Positions 12,031-24,146 of a DNA stretch of 64,000 bases are shown one piece after another; within the stretch, counting starts at the first letter, position 1, and each line of letters begins with the position of its first letter. The position numbers were made by a program, and so were the translations under genes. This DNA is from Bolinopsis microptera (taxonomy: Eukaryota; Ctenophora; Tentaculata; Lobata; Bolinopsidae). Location of the stretch: positions 2,503,902-2,567,901 of the forward strand of contig NC_087076.1 of NCBI RefSeq assembly GCF_026151205.1, given 5' to 3'. The notes below the pieces were generated by a model. It ran no database searches. It was not told the origin of the DNA and saw only the letters and a program-made list of their open reading frames with translations.

Positions 12031-12256
12031 CGTATAATTAGTGATGTGATCCATGGATTGAATTTAATTGACATAGAAATGGGCTAGATCTGGGGTAGAG
12101 TTCACATGTCAATTCTATAAATCATAGCTGTACATTAAGAAGTCAACATGATCTGACTTCTCGACTCGTAGATCACATAAAGGACGGGAGCTCTTGCTAA
12201 AGGGGGGGGGGGGGGGGGGGGGGGTTCAATCCATGGATCACATCACTAATTATACG
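12031..12256. repeat. Perfect 32-bp inverted repeat enclosing a 23-G tract
   Basis: The arm 12031-12062 (starting CGTATAATTAGTGATGTGAT) is repeated inverted at 12225-12256. The right arm directly follows 23 G at 12202-12224. It may be another poly-G-ended element or a nested insertion. Confidence 0.75.
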
Positions 12257-12489
12257 CCACAAGCTTCAAGCTTGCATGTTAATTACTTGATGACGTATAT
12301 GGTGGATCATATCACTCCGGCCCCAAAGTCTGGCAGCCGGTATTTCATGATAGAAGTTGGACATTTTCTCTCATTTTCACACGTAGAATCTTATTTTCTT
12401 TCCCTCAGTGACGGTTTGAGGAGACACTGCATCTCACTGCTCGGTGGAGACACGGGGATATGAAGCTGTTAATCCCTCTTAAAGTCCAC

Positions 12490-13560
12490 TGCACGTTGTC
12501 ACAGAGCCTCAGTCCGATCAGAGCAAGCAGCAAAGATCAAAGGAGACTTTTCCTCCAATGTCAAACAGATAAATTTCGACAGAAAACTTCTAGCAGACCT
12601 CGGATGATTTAGGAAAGTAAACATACTTGCAATCTGTAAGACAAGTGACTCTACAGGAACTAGCAAGAGGCAGAGAAAGTGAAGAAGATTCGACGACCGA
12701 AGCCTAGCAGATAAAATAATAGCCGATGAATTTGATACGACATCATAAAATACTGGAGTCCACAAAGGAGCATGTCCTACTTTTCAGCCGCTCCTCAATC
12801 GACAGATCCTCTTGATGGCTTGCAGACATCACGTCCTTGAGGCGGATCTTGTAAGAGGATCTGCCTCTAAGCAACTGTTCGGTGACACAACATCACTTGA
12901 AGTAACCCTTTTTAAGATCATGAAGACCTCCTGGGAAGATCTCAATCTGCAGAACATTGTCCTTCCTGATATCCCTACTTGCAACAGGAACGGAAGATCT
13001 TCTATCCTTCATTACTCAAATCCGTCAACTCAACAACCAGCCCAGGAGAATAAAAGGAATTACTAGAGCTAAACTTATCCATGGAGAAAGCATAGAGATG
13101 AAGAAAGGATGCGTCTTCCAGATACAAAGACCTGGAGCTGACCACCATGTCAGATGGATGGCTAAGTCCATATACATTATGAAAATGATTCTACTTCACT
13201 AGATACCACTTCACTGGACGAAGAAGAGAGACGTGCAGAAGATGGCTCACGTTGTTGTCTTCGTTTACTTAAGAGCTTGGTTCAACGCTCCTTTCCTTGA
13301 ATCTGCAGCCTCCGCCGACACCCGTTTGTTACACTTACAGAGTCTTCAGAAGTACAAGAGTGTGGACAGAGTATTAGCCATCATCACGACAGTCCTCAAG
13401 ACATACCTTTAGAGCGAAGAACTCTCCTTGCAGCAAGAATAGGCCAACAAACTCTTGAAGCAATTCAAGTTGGAACTTGAAAACTTGTGTTCGGTTGTTA
13501 ATGTTATTGAGCTTTATGAACGTCAAATAAGCCTAATTGATGAAAAATTATTCTGATATG
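12490..13560 (+). pseudogene. Decayed transposon-like ORF
   Basis: One plus frame is largely open across this stretch, with a few stops or frameshifts. It reads LADKIIADEFDT, GVHKGACPTFQPLLNR, then KMAHVVVFVYLRAWFNAP and LLHLQSLQKYKSVDRVLA before a stop. The 'YLxAWFxAPxxxxAxxxDxxxLxxLxxYKxVD' pattern resembles uncharacterised transposon-associated proteins of invertebrates. I do not recognise the family with certainty. Several stops show that it is not intact. Confidence 0.4.
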
Positions 13561-13864
13561 TTTTGGTTTTATGACCAGGGGTTATGACAAATATATAATA
13601 AGGATGTTGGTCTAGTTTCTCGTACGGGTTTTCAACATACGCTTTAGTCCTACACTCTAGTTTGGGGTTGGATTTTAAATAGTCACTTGAAGTACGTGTT
13701 AAAGTATCCTACGTGTTGGTCGAGTGTTGAGTGATTAAACATCTTGATCGCATGTTTATTGTTTACTGTTTAGTGTAGACCTTGTTCAGTAGAAACTCAG
13801 TACGGTGGTCCGCGGTAAATTTCATTCTTTATTATACGAAAATGCATGACCTGCATGAGGTATG

Positions 13865-14782
13865 TTACCTGGGGACCCCAGGCTATAATGTTCCGCCGAA
13901 TAGAGATTCGGCGGAATGACAGACTAAGCGCCGCCCAGTAAGAGGTATGATAATACTGGGTTTCGAAATCTTTTAAATATCTATTCGATTGAGTCTTATT
14001 ACCTGGGGACCCCGTTTTAAATTCTCATAAACGTATCAATTGAATATATTTACTAAAACTCAAGTCTCATATTAAAGTATTAATATGACAACTGTGTTTA
14101 AGAACACAAAGCCCGGGGTCCCCGGGTAAATTTAAAGCTAGGAATCATTATATTTATAAGTGAATTGTGTATTTGGTACTGGCCATAGTACTCCCGTCAA
14201 TCTATTTGTCATGTCAATAGTTTACTGTTTACGAATGAGTCCATCATGTACTGTTCTCTTTGATGTATGTAATCAAATTATTAGATTATTAAAGTTAACA
14301 TTTTGTGAAATGTCAATCACTTTATTATATTTACCTCAACCTGTAGACCTCTGGCTTTTAACACAATTGATATACCATATATAATATATGGTGGAATTAC
14401 ATCGGTCGCGTTTTTGTGTGGAATGCTAGGCGAGTTGTTATGTGATCATATTCATTAATTAATAATAGTTATATAATCATGAAACCTTTGATCCGTCAAA
14501 GTTCGGAATTGCAATTGACCAAAGGACATGAGGAGAACCTTCATGAAGTATCACGCTACTGCACCTAGAACTTACATTTCTCTTGTTGCCACTGTCACGT
14601 ACTTCTTCAAAAACGTATGAACGGTCTTCAGATATGAGATTATTACATTACAAAACATATATTTTGCGCGCTCAGCATTCCACGCGCAAAAACGCGCCCG
14701 TTTAGAGAGACTTGCGCGTATTAGAGGGTTCAGTCTCACCAGGCTATGTTAATGAACATAATAGCCTGGGGTCCTCAGGTAA
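13865..14782. mobile_element. Element with 29-bp TTACCTGGGGACC terminal inverted repeats
   Basis: The left end, 13865-13893, starts TTACCTGGGGACCCCAGGCT. The inverted right end, 14754-14782, matches with about two mismatches. Inside, a second pair of the same words ('acctggggaccccg' at about 14000 and 'cggggtccccgggt' at about 14113) suggests nesting. No transposase is visible. Relatives with the same end and an adjacent 'gcggaatgacag..gcgccg' block occur near 3884-3960 and 58190-58450. No clear target duplication was found. Confidence 0.6.
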
Positions 14783-16124
14783 AAAACAAATACCTACTTG
14801 CCCATCGATTAAGCAGTCGCCAAAACAAGGCTCAAAGTTAATTTACCTTCACACCTTGTTTTGGAGATTGAAGGATGTCAATGAATAAATAATGGATAAT
14901 ATTAATACTGAATATGATGGATAATCAGTATTACCAATAAAATCCACAATCACGAATCATGTTTTAGGAAAGAAAATTTTTTTTAGGAAAGAAAAATTTT
15001 TATTTACCACAAAACAATCAATACATAATGTTATATTCATAAATAAATTCAAATTTCAATTTCAAACACATATACAGTACGCCGCGCACACAGCCACGAT
15101 GGGCAAGCACTCGCAACTGGATGCCGAAACAAACGGCACAAGTCTTGCACCGTTCATGCAGCATACGTCGCGAGATATCATGAGCTCCGCGCCGCTAACT
15201 CTGCGATTCTAACGGATGAATTAGGCTCCCCTCCGACAGAAACACAGGTAATAGGGGGTTGTGGTAGGACACGAACACTGTTCGTTAACTCGTACCCTGG
15301 GTACCCCCTAGATTTATGTCCCGCCGGAGAGAGCTCACCACCAGTCATATCGAAAGCAGCTTTTAATTCTGCATTGTAAATATCCCGTCGTCATAATAAA
15401 TATATATTACCACTACACACTTGTCACTACACACTTTTATGCACAGTACAACTAAAGTATTAACAAGAGACAGAAGAGTTTTACATCGGCTCAGCACCGC
15501 CAGGACGTTGGCTATACAGGTGGTTCATAAATTAGTTTGATTTGGGTACGGTTCGACCGGGAAAGTGGTCGGGATTAGTTCTCATAATGAGTGATCACTG
15601 TCGTCAGAAATATTAGAGCGGGAACTTCCCCAGGTTCCAGACGAAACGCGCACAGTATTTAGAGTTTCAGCGCGCAATGCTGTGCGCCTTCCCATATTGT
15701 TTTGTCATTCGGCGATCGCGTTCAACGTGACTGGTGAGGAAGTGTTATGTTGTTTACCTAAATTCAAGCATGGTATTCATAGATAAGATTAACAGTCAGT
15801 AAGTGGGAATAACAGGCACAAATCACTTTATACTCATAATTCAGTGAAATTTTTGTCACACCAATCAGTTCCATACCTGTTTTGAGCTCTTAGAAGTAAC
15901 TGTTTAAGCAAATTCTTGACAGAGCTGCAAGAGGAGGTGAAATTCATCGGCCCAAACACAGATAATGGACAATATACCGACAACAATACTAAAAACCCGA
16001 GTGCCGCATTGACTTTTCCGAATCCGTTTTTGTTATAACCCTGTCTGGGTTACTGGTTTACAAAGAATACACAAATTATAATTACAATTAAAAGAATAAT
16101 AAAGTTATAGTAATACAATGAGTA
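14783..16124. other. No gene seen; left flank of the hAT insertion
   Basis: Non-coding by eye. It ends with the 8-bp duplication AATGAGTA (16117-16124) next to the hAT element. Confidence 0.5.
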
Positions 16125-19100
16125 CAGTGGCGTAACGACCGCCCCTGCTAACCCTGCTAGCAGGGGGGCGGCACCTTAGGGGGGCGGCATTTTTCCGCCC
16201 CATTACACAATTTTGCCGCCCCCTGTAGCCGGTGATGACCCGTGACTCTTCATACCGAAGTAAAAAAAGTAAAGAAATTAGTTGAACGTGTCTACTACTC
16301 CAAAATTCTACACGAATTTATAGCGCAACTTAACCACGCGCTGAAAGTTGCGCAAAAAGTGATAACGATACTACACTTTCATTGTTTAAACTTTAGCGCG
16401 GAGGCCAATTTCTAATGATGCGCGGTGTGACTAAAGTTTATACGACGGTAATTGTGTGAACTCTAACCTTCGAGGTTTGCAGTTTGTGACTTTTCAATAA
16501 TTTTAAATCCGGCTCCTTAAAACCTGGGCTCTGGCCATGTTAGTTATCGTAGTAGGACAAATAGAAACAACCGTTTCGAGATACACTTATAAATTATGTT
16601 AAGTAAAATAAACATCATGATCACAGATCAAGTCAACCCAATTACAACAATTTACAAAATACAAAAAAATAAATAAATGTTCAGTGGAAACGCTTGATGC
16701 GCCCTGCTTTTGCACTGGCAAATTTTTGTACCAGCTTCGAGCGATCAAGTTTGTCAACCTCACTGTTCTCAATTGAGATGAGAGCTAAATCCTTAAGTCT
16801 AGATTGTGACATAGTCGACCTTAGATAAGTTTTTATCAACTTTAACTTCGAGAAGGACCGTTCCGCCGATGCAACAGTGACTGGTATAGCTATGAAAAGC
16901 ATCAAGGCTGCTACCAACTGCGGACACAACAGCGGAAGGTCTCTCTCGAAGATAAAGTTGATCAACTGGAGAGGACTTGTCACATCTTCGGTCCTTAGCT
17001 CACTCCCGTAATCTTCCTTCAGGTCAATTAACTCGTCTGCCAATGATGGCTGCAAGTCCTTGTGGTAGATCTTTACCAACTCATTCGCAGCAGTTCGGAG
17101 GTCCGTGCAACTCTTCGTCAGTATGTGTTTGGGCTGCAAACACGCGAACTTGCTCACTATTGAGTTGTGTCCCTCAAATCGAAGAAGGATTTGTTCCCGA
17201 CATGTCTTCAGTGTGGGAAGAAATATCTGTACCTTGAACAAATCCTTCTTCGATGGTTCTGGTAAGTTCTGGCCACGAAGTTGACCAGAATATCTGTAGA
17301 GGTTCCGGGCCATGGTGAGCTGGAATGACTGCTCGGCCCCAGCATAGATGGCTTGCTGCTGAGCTTCTACGATGAGAGTATCCCAATTTCCCTCTAGATT
17401 TCGGAGAAATCTTGTAAAGCTGCTGAGAGCAGCTGGCACAACTCCAATGTCCAGGTTTTTAGCCTGGAGCATGTTAGTAATAGTCTGTGCCTTGGAGAGC
17501 AGCTTCTCCCAAAACACCAGAGTAATGGTGAACTCGAAAGTTCTAACTCTACTCAAAAGTCCCGCAGATGTTCGGCAGTTGGTGAGTGATAGCTTCGTCA
17601 GAAGTCTGATGATATCTGGCTGCCGATTCTTGATGGCCCTAACGCTTTCATGACGAGACGACCACCTCGTTGGGCAAAGTTTTTTTAGGTCTAAGCCCGG
17701 AGAGTTCATCTTCAGCTCCTCCCAGCGTAATGAGCTCGATCCAACAAACGTAAAAACCTGGCCCAGACAGTCGAAGAAATCACTGGTGTGGTTGGTAGCA
17801 GCCACAACATCTTTTATCACCAAACACAGATTGTGGGTCGAACAGTGCACGAAGGGAACAGGGTTCGTGGTTCTGTTCTTCAGTATCGTCTGTACTCCCC
17901 CATAAACTCCCGACATAACACTGGCTCCGTCAAATCCCTGTCCTCTAAGTTTGTCCAGCGTGATTCCCAGCTTCTGGAGTTCTTCAATAGCGAGATTAGC
18001 AATAGCCTCTGCTTTTCCAGATGACATTGCGATGAATCCGAGGAAGGTCTCATGCACCTGTACTTGAGAGTCTCGAACGGAAACCCAGCGCACCACCAAA
18101 CTTAATTGGTCTACCTGTGAGGGAAATATGTCAATAAAATAGCTTCTAGATTCTAATACACATCCGATGGAAGAAATAAATGTACAACATAGTGAAAAGG
18201 GAAGGTGTAACGGTATTTTTCTTTACCATTGTCCACTGTACAGACATAATCATATTACATAAACAAATTTGAAATCAAAATGTATTTGACCAAAAGATGG
18301 AACGAACCTTTCCCAGATCAACTGTCGAATCAAGGATAATCGAAAAGTAGGGGCTCTTTAGGATATCCGATACCAAGGAGATCCGCATTTCCTCGGCGAT
18401 AAGGGAGATCAGCTCGTTTTGGATCGCAGGGCTCAGATATTTGGTCTTCCCCTTGGGCGTGGCGATCACTTGCTTCAGGAGACCGTCAAACTGGGCAAGC
18501 AGTTTGACCAACTCTAGGAAGTTGGATCCCTCACAAACTCCATCCCCCACAACCTCTCTGTGTCCACGTAATCCAATGTTCATAGAGGCAGCAGCTATTA
18601 TGATGGCAATTACCCGCTCGACGACCAGAGTCCACTTTTTTTCGTTCTCCTCGATGATCTTCAGCTCTTGAAGATCGACTGGGCTTTTGATGAAGTGCAG
18701 TCGATTTTTATGCGCCTCTGCGTGGCTCTCGGACGTCTCATGTGTCTTCATCTTCTTGGAGATGCCATACTTCTTACTGGGAAGAATCTTGTCTGCCCAC
18801 GGTGATTTGGCTTTATCCCCGAACAGCCAGCATGTCTCGCAGTAGGCATATTTGCCTAGTGGAGAATAGCAGAGCCATTTTCTTCGCAGTTCGAGTCCAT
18901 TCTGTTGCTTACTAACATAGTAGTTCGACAACGTTGAGGGTTGACAAGGTCCGTGTTGCAGTATCGCCCGCTTGTCAGCGATGCTGAGACATTGTCTGTC
19001 TTTGAACAGCTCCTTGTCGCTCGGCCAGTTCACCTCCAGTGATAGAGCAGCTGCAGCTTCCACTACAGCATCGACTTCGTTGCTTCCTTCACCTGGCGCA

Positions 19101-21527
19101 GATTTCATGATCAACTGTAAAAAGCAAGCCAAAAATGAAGATGTTTCTGTGAAAAGAAATTTAAGGATGTGGCAGTCAATCTATGATGTAATATCTAAGA
19201 TCACACCATTCACGACGAGATAATAGACTGATTATCGTATCATACTCCGTATTACTATTTGTTAGTAATTAGTTATGAGTTATGATAACAAGTCAATTAT
19301 ATGTACTTTCTTGCACTAACAGGAGTTTTAGAGAATCATGTCACTATTTCAGTAAATTAGTAAAGACTTATTATTTTGGGGTTCCTCCAGTAATTTTCTT
19401 ACCTGTTTCGTCGTCCGATTCAAATTGGAGAAACTCCAACTCTTCATCTGGTTCCTCGACTGGATCGGGACGGCTCTCCTCCCGCCAATACACGTCTTGT
19501 GCTGCTACTCGGGCTTCTGCGGCAGTAGGGAACGCTGGTCCTGCAGTTGCAGTGAAGCTTGTTATCTTGGGATAGGACTTCATAAACTCATCCTTCTTCT
19601 TCTTCTTGTTTCTGTACGCTGCCCCAGATTCTTTAGTACGCTTCATGTTAACTGTTGTGAAAAAATAATCAATCAAGAGGTCGGTCGTCGTCAATTACAA
19701 ATTGCAATGCGATTGATTGTCGAATTAGATATATTGTATACATGATGATGAGTAGTGAGCAGCCTGCAACTTATTATCATGTTAATAATAATAATAATAA
19801 TAACAAATTATTATATAACCAAGAATGGTACTAGCTACTAATGTCAGAGCGGCTCTCCTAACAAAGAGAAAACTATAATATTTTATAATAATAGTATTGC
19901 TAATTTTCAAACCTAAAAAAAGTGGCTCTCGGGCGGTAGGACAATGGACATATCTCATGAGTGATGAGTGACGGAATGTTGGCTATCGCGGAAAATCACA
20001 GACTATAACAAAAATGTACGCATATGACACATGTAGATTAAATTGGTGGACAACAGTCATGCAACATGCTTTAAAAATCTATGTCAAGTGATGAGTCAAC
20101 TACATTAAAGGCTAAAGCTAACTTTAACACATGCTTCAGTAGGGGTACTGGGTAGGATATTGCACATCAGTACAGGAATAAACGTTATAACTAATATTAA
20201 CTTACGAAGTTCACGTTGTAAGACGAAAGTCGGGTGGCCCAAGTGGGTACGTGACCAAGAATACAGTAGCGCTTGCAGTCCTTCCAGTTTCCCATTTGAC
20301 CGGACGGCGGACTCTGAAAATATCCATGCGACAGTAATGCAAATCAGCCCTCAGGGATTAAATCCTAAGGGCTAAGACCTAACTTATCAACAAACGTCAT
20401 ACAAAAACATCATTAATACTGTGACTCGTGAACCGGCCAGCGCAAAGCTGAAAGGCGAAAGCACCGCTGACCTTAGGCAATTCCGATCAATGATCAATGA
20501 TCAATCAACAAAATCGAACGTCGACGGTCGAGTTCACAATATTGCAATTCATTACTAAAAACTAGTCATAGCAGTTAGTCGTGGCAATCTGCACACTGCA
20601 GGTTAACAATGGAGTCAATTGAATTGATTATTGATCTATAAGATTAACAACCGTTTAGTGTTTACACTTTACTATACCGTTAATAATACGAGATCTGAAT
20701 GAGCTGTTGAAATACTTAATATAGAATTGATCAACAATTTACTTAAATTAAAACTTAAGATTCAAGATTAAGATTGATAACTTTTAAGTGATAGCAGATA
20801 ACGATAAATGATAACTGTTTACTGTCAACTGATAGCTCATAGGCATGGAACTTATCAGATAACGGCTTAGTTTCTGCACTCAGCAGTCAGCAGTGAGCAG
20901 TCAGAACTCAGATTTCAGAAGTCACAAGTGACAACAAGTCTACAGTTTACACAATTACAATCATCAATCAATTATCAACAATCAACAATCAACAATCAAC
21001 AATGTACACGTATGACGTAGACGCCACTCGCCAGACGGTAGACGCAAGACGTAGTAGACTGTAGAGTACATTCTAGGGCACACGCCATACGGTAAAACCA
21101 AGATAACAAACGATTAGCATTCTGATAACTACACGTGCGTCGTGTATCGGTGTCTCGCATTGATATCATCGACTGACATGCAATTTCCTCCAATCACAAG
21201 GCAAGCAGCAGACCACGTGAATAAATTTTATCCAACGCGAACGCGCACAAAATGAATAGAGGTCGATATAATGGTATATTTTTGCTGCCTATGCGCGGCT
21301 CGATTTTAATATTTCGTGGGTTTAACACGCGCGCGTCTTGGTCAAAATTTAATTTGCTTTGTTTTCTTAGACGTCGTGTTGGTAAACATTACTGATTACA
21401 CAGTATACCCACTACACTGTAACTTCACGCGACGGACAAATCTCGGCGAGCGAAGCGAGCCGGCTCCGGATAGGGGCGGCAAATTTCAATTAGCAGGGGG
21501 GCGGCACAAAGTAACGTTACGCCACTG
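16125..21527 (-). mobile_element. Complete hAT transposon with perfect 8-bp target duplication
   Basis: The terminal inverted repeat CAGTGGCGTAACG (16125-16137) is matched by CGTTACGCCACTG (21515-21527). Both sides carry the direct repeat AATGAGTA (16117-16124 and 21528-21535), the 8-bp duplication expected for hAT. Subterminal 'ggggcggca' words recur at both ends. A spliced transposase gene on the minus strand fills 16681-19646. The 19.7-21.5 kb part is non-coding leader with microsatellite-like stretches. Matching ends, an exact duplication and uninterrupted coding exons point to a young copy. Confidence 0.93.
16681..19646 (-). CDS. hAT family transposase (ZMYM1-like, TTF zinc finger, DUF4371, C-terminal dimerisation)
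   Basis: Three exons join in frame: 19646-19403, 19092-18308 and 18114-16681, giving 820 aa. Exon 1 starts MKRTKESGAAYRNKKKKK, the usual start of this hAT group. Exon 2 holds the TTF-type zinc finger (RKWLCYSPLGKYAYCETCWLFG, with later His residues) and the beginning of the catalytic domain (YFSIILDST, first Asp). Exon 3 continues with VDQLSLVVRWV, GQGFDGASVMSG and FVHCSTHNLCLVI, and ends with the hAT dimerisation motif PVTVASAERSFSKLKLIKTYLR. Intron phases are 1 and 0. The second donor reads GTTCGT, a weak site. No stop or frameshift interrupts the exons. The protein is expected to bind the element ends and cut DNA in the nucleus. Confidence 0.9.
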
Positions 21528-22697
21528 AATGAGTAATGGATAAACTTGTGTTACTTTGTTTCTCTTGTTACTCAAACACTATGTAGGGTGAGTGAATGAC
21601 TGAATGACTGAATGACTCAACTCACTCTATACTACTGAATTACTAACTAGCTACTAAATAAATATCTCAACACTATAATAAATTAAATGTAAATAAAGTC
21701 TTCTTTAGATTAACTATAAAATTAACTTCTTAGGATAAACTACTAAGATCTCTTACAAACTCCCGTTTGTTGTAGGCTTCTGTTTCTTGTAGGCTTCTCT
21801 ATATTAGGTGAATACTTGATGATCATGAAGGGCCTCTTGAACTAACGACTGTAACTAATGAACAAAAACCCTGGGGGAAAACTACTGTGAGTAAAAGTAA
21901 AAGGAAATAGTAAAACCAAGTGAAACTAGAAAAGGAAAGAGGAAGCAGGAACTCCAAGACAAAGAAACTAAACTATAACTATAAATTACTTACCACTCTT
22001 TCCACGTCACAGAACACAGATCGTATCTGTCGACCAGAATCTGTAGGATCATTTAAATACTAGACACTCCTCTCTCTTCTGCTGAACTGCTAGAGTCTGG
22101 AGTCGACTTAAACACTGGAACACTCCTCTCTCTTCTGCTACACAGCTAGAGTCTGGAGTTGAACCTTATCTTCCTTCTGGAGTCCCTTTACCCCAACACT
22201 GTATATACAATCACTGGAACTAAACCTTTGCTAAAGTGAGATACAGGGTTAGATAAGTTGAGTACAATTACAAGCTACAAGATTGCGAACTTAAATAGAA
22301 TTAAGATTCTAACAGTTTTTACCGAATGCTCATATACCAGTTACTCATGCTGCATTTATAGTCTAATAATATTTATTTGTTTTATTCTCTAGCAAGCATT
22401 CTGTAAATCGGAATGTCGCATTTATTATAAAAAGAACTAGCCAACCTCCGCATTATAATCTTTCGTGTGCCAAGTTAGTTTATAAAATCTAATCATATTA
22501 TAATAAAATTGATCCAATAATTTAAGATGAACGGTATATTGTAGCTCATCATTGTTCAAATTCGAATGAATGAATTAATCAAGTTGTGTTCCCTTTCAAC
22601 CCAACTAAAAAACAAACAAATGCTTGCTCACCAGTGGTGACGCGATAAAACAACAATAATTGATTGAATTGTGCTATAGTCATTTTTATGTAATTAC
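21528..22697. other. No gene seen; 60-bp tandem duplication at about 22060-22165
   Basis: Right flank of the hAT element. The word 'cactcctctctcttctgcta' followed by 'gctagagtctggagt' occurs twice in tandem near 22065-22160. A short 'tgaatgac' repeat lies at 21594-21620. No coding region is supported. Confidence 0.5.
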
Positions 22698-22811
22698 CTT
22701 CAGTTCAAATGAATTCCTAACCATGGGAATTTTGTTACCAGCGTCTCCTAGTTTAGGGAGATTATCAGCCAAATGATCAGAAACGTTATAGTATAGAGCG
22801 TGAAGAGGGCC
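22698..22811 (-). CDS. Isolated exon-like frame, product not recognised
   Basis: A 114-nt minus-strand block of 38 open codons is bounded by an acceptor (TTTTGGCAG) and a donor (AAG/GTAATT), both phase 0. It encodes a sequence that includes HALYYNVSDHLADNLPKLG and NKIPMVRNSFELK. The composition looks coding, but I found no partner exon and do not recognise the protein. It may belong to a gene with long introns or to a gene remnant. Confidence 0.35.
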
Positions 22812-23414
22812 CTGCCAAAATATTTAAAATTGTCTCAGGACACCCCTTCAGCTTCAGTACATCTACATTGTACATTCTAGTGTACTGTAATAATAATAAT
22901 AATAATTCTATACAGTTACATAATTGAAACAATTATGACCCCTTATTGTGGGCAAAGTATGTGTCTTTGTTAAAGTGTCCTGGTATAAACTTATCTGAGT
23001 GACTGCATTAAAATAATTTAAGGAGATTTATCTAAAAGGTCCTTAAATAATTTCAGATCTTTTTTGGCTCCTCCACTGGAGCTTTGCATAAATTCAATAT
23101 TTTTTCGTACCAGACAAATGTTATGTCGGCCTGGATACAGTACATTTCGCTACCAAATTTATTTTAAAAGTTCCACAATTTGGGGAAAAAGTGCCCCCTT
23201 TGATGATCCCCCTCCTGTACAGCATGATACCATACACTATACTATGACACTGATATATCACTAACAATATTGTCTTCCAAAGATCACTACTTGCTGGCCA
23301 CACACATCTGAACGAAATTCCCCTAGTCTAGTGTTTTTTCAAGTCTTGTTCTGTGAGTAAAGTATGTGTTTTAATAAAATGAATGTATATCTTTGAATTT
23401 TTAAGATTTAATTT

Positions 23415-23930
23415 GAGAATGAAGTATATAGAAATTTTTAATTAGCACTGTATAGTTTAAGATATTTATAGCTGATTATAACCATTGTTACAAAGGCCTT
23501 AATTTTTCACCAGCTCTCCAATATCCATCTTGAAGTTGCATTTTATATCATCAAACTACACAATATGAACTTAAGCATACTATATAGTGTAGACTTTCTG
23601 TCACAACAAGACTGCAACCCACAGTAACAAATATAAGTTCAGAACCCCTAATGTCTGCTAACAATTTTCTTCTGATCCTAATATGAGCCTTTTCTCTAAA
23701 AAGTCAACTGAACTAGCGTTTCAGTGTGTGCAAAAGCTTTCAGGCACGCACATTCCTTGCCCCGTTAGTTACCTGTCCCTTCAAAATCAAACTAACAGTC
23801 GAGGACAAAAAGTCATACACCAAATGAGCATTATATTTCTATGAATTGTTTTACATCTTTTTAATCTGTAAAATGTGCTAAAAATTAAATTTCTTGTTTC
23901 ATTGAAATTTCTTGTTTCATTGACCGATAT
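23415..23930. repeat. Dispersed repeat, copy 1 (inverted copy at 59355-59850)
   Basis: About 500 bp align in opposite orientation with 59355-59850. Shared landmarks include 'gtgtagactttctgtcacaacaagactgcaacc', 'cccctaatgtctgctaacaat' and the doubled 'tttcttgtttcattga'. Internal differences are numerous, so the copies are not recent. No ORF is supported. Confidence 0.75.
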
Positions 23931-24146
23931 ATCGCATGATTGTTATTTTCAGCAAAACAAAGTTATATTTCTCAACAAAATCTTTACATGTCAACTAAAA
24001 TTAAACTGTATTCGCTTTTGTAGTTCTCTAGATTTGCTTAAGGTTTGTTCTCAGAACGTTTTTTGCTGAGTATATGTGTATGCTTATGAATTAGCTGATT
24101 TTCACTTCTCTAAATCAATCGTTCAGGTCATCAGTTTTTGTGGGTT

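Noticed and set aside
24138-24146. DXO start at 24138
   Set aside because: That codon is TTG; the first ATG in frame is at 24147.
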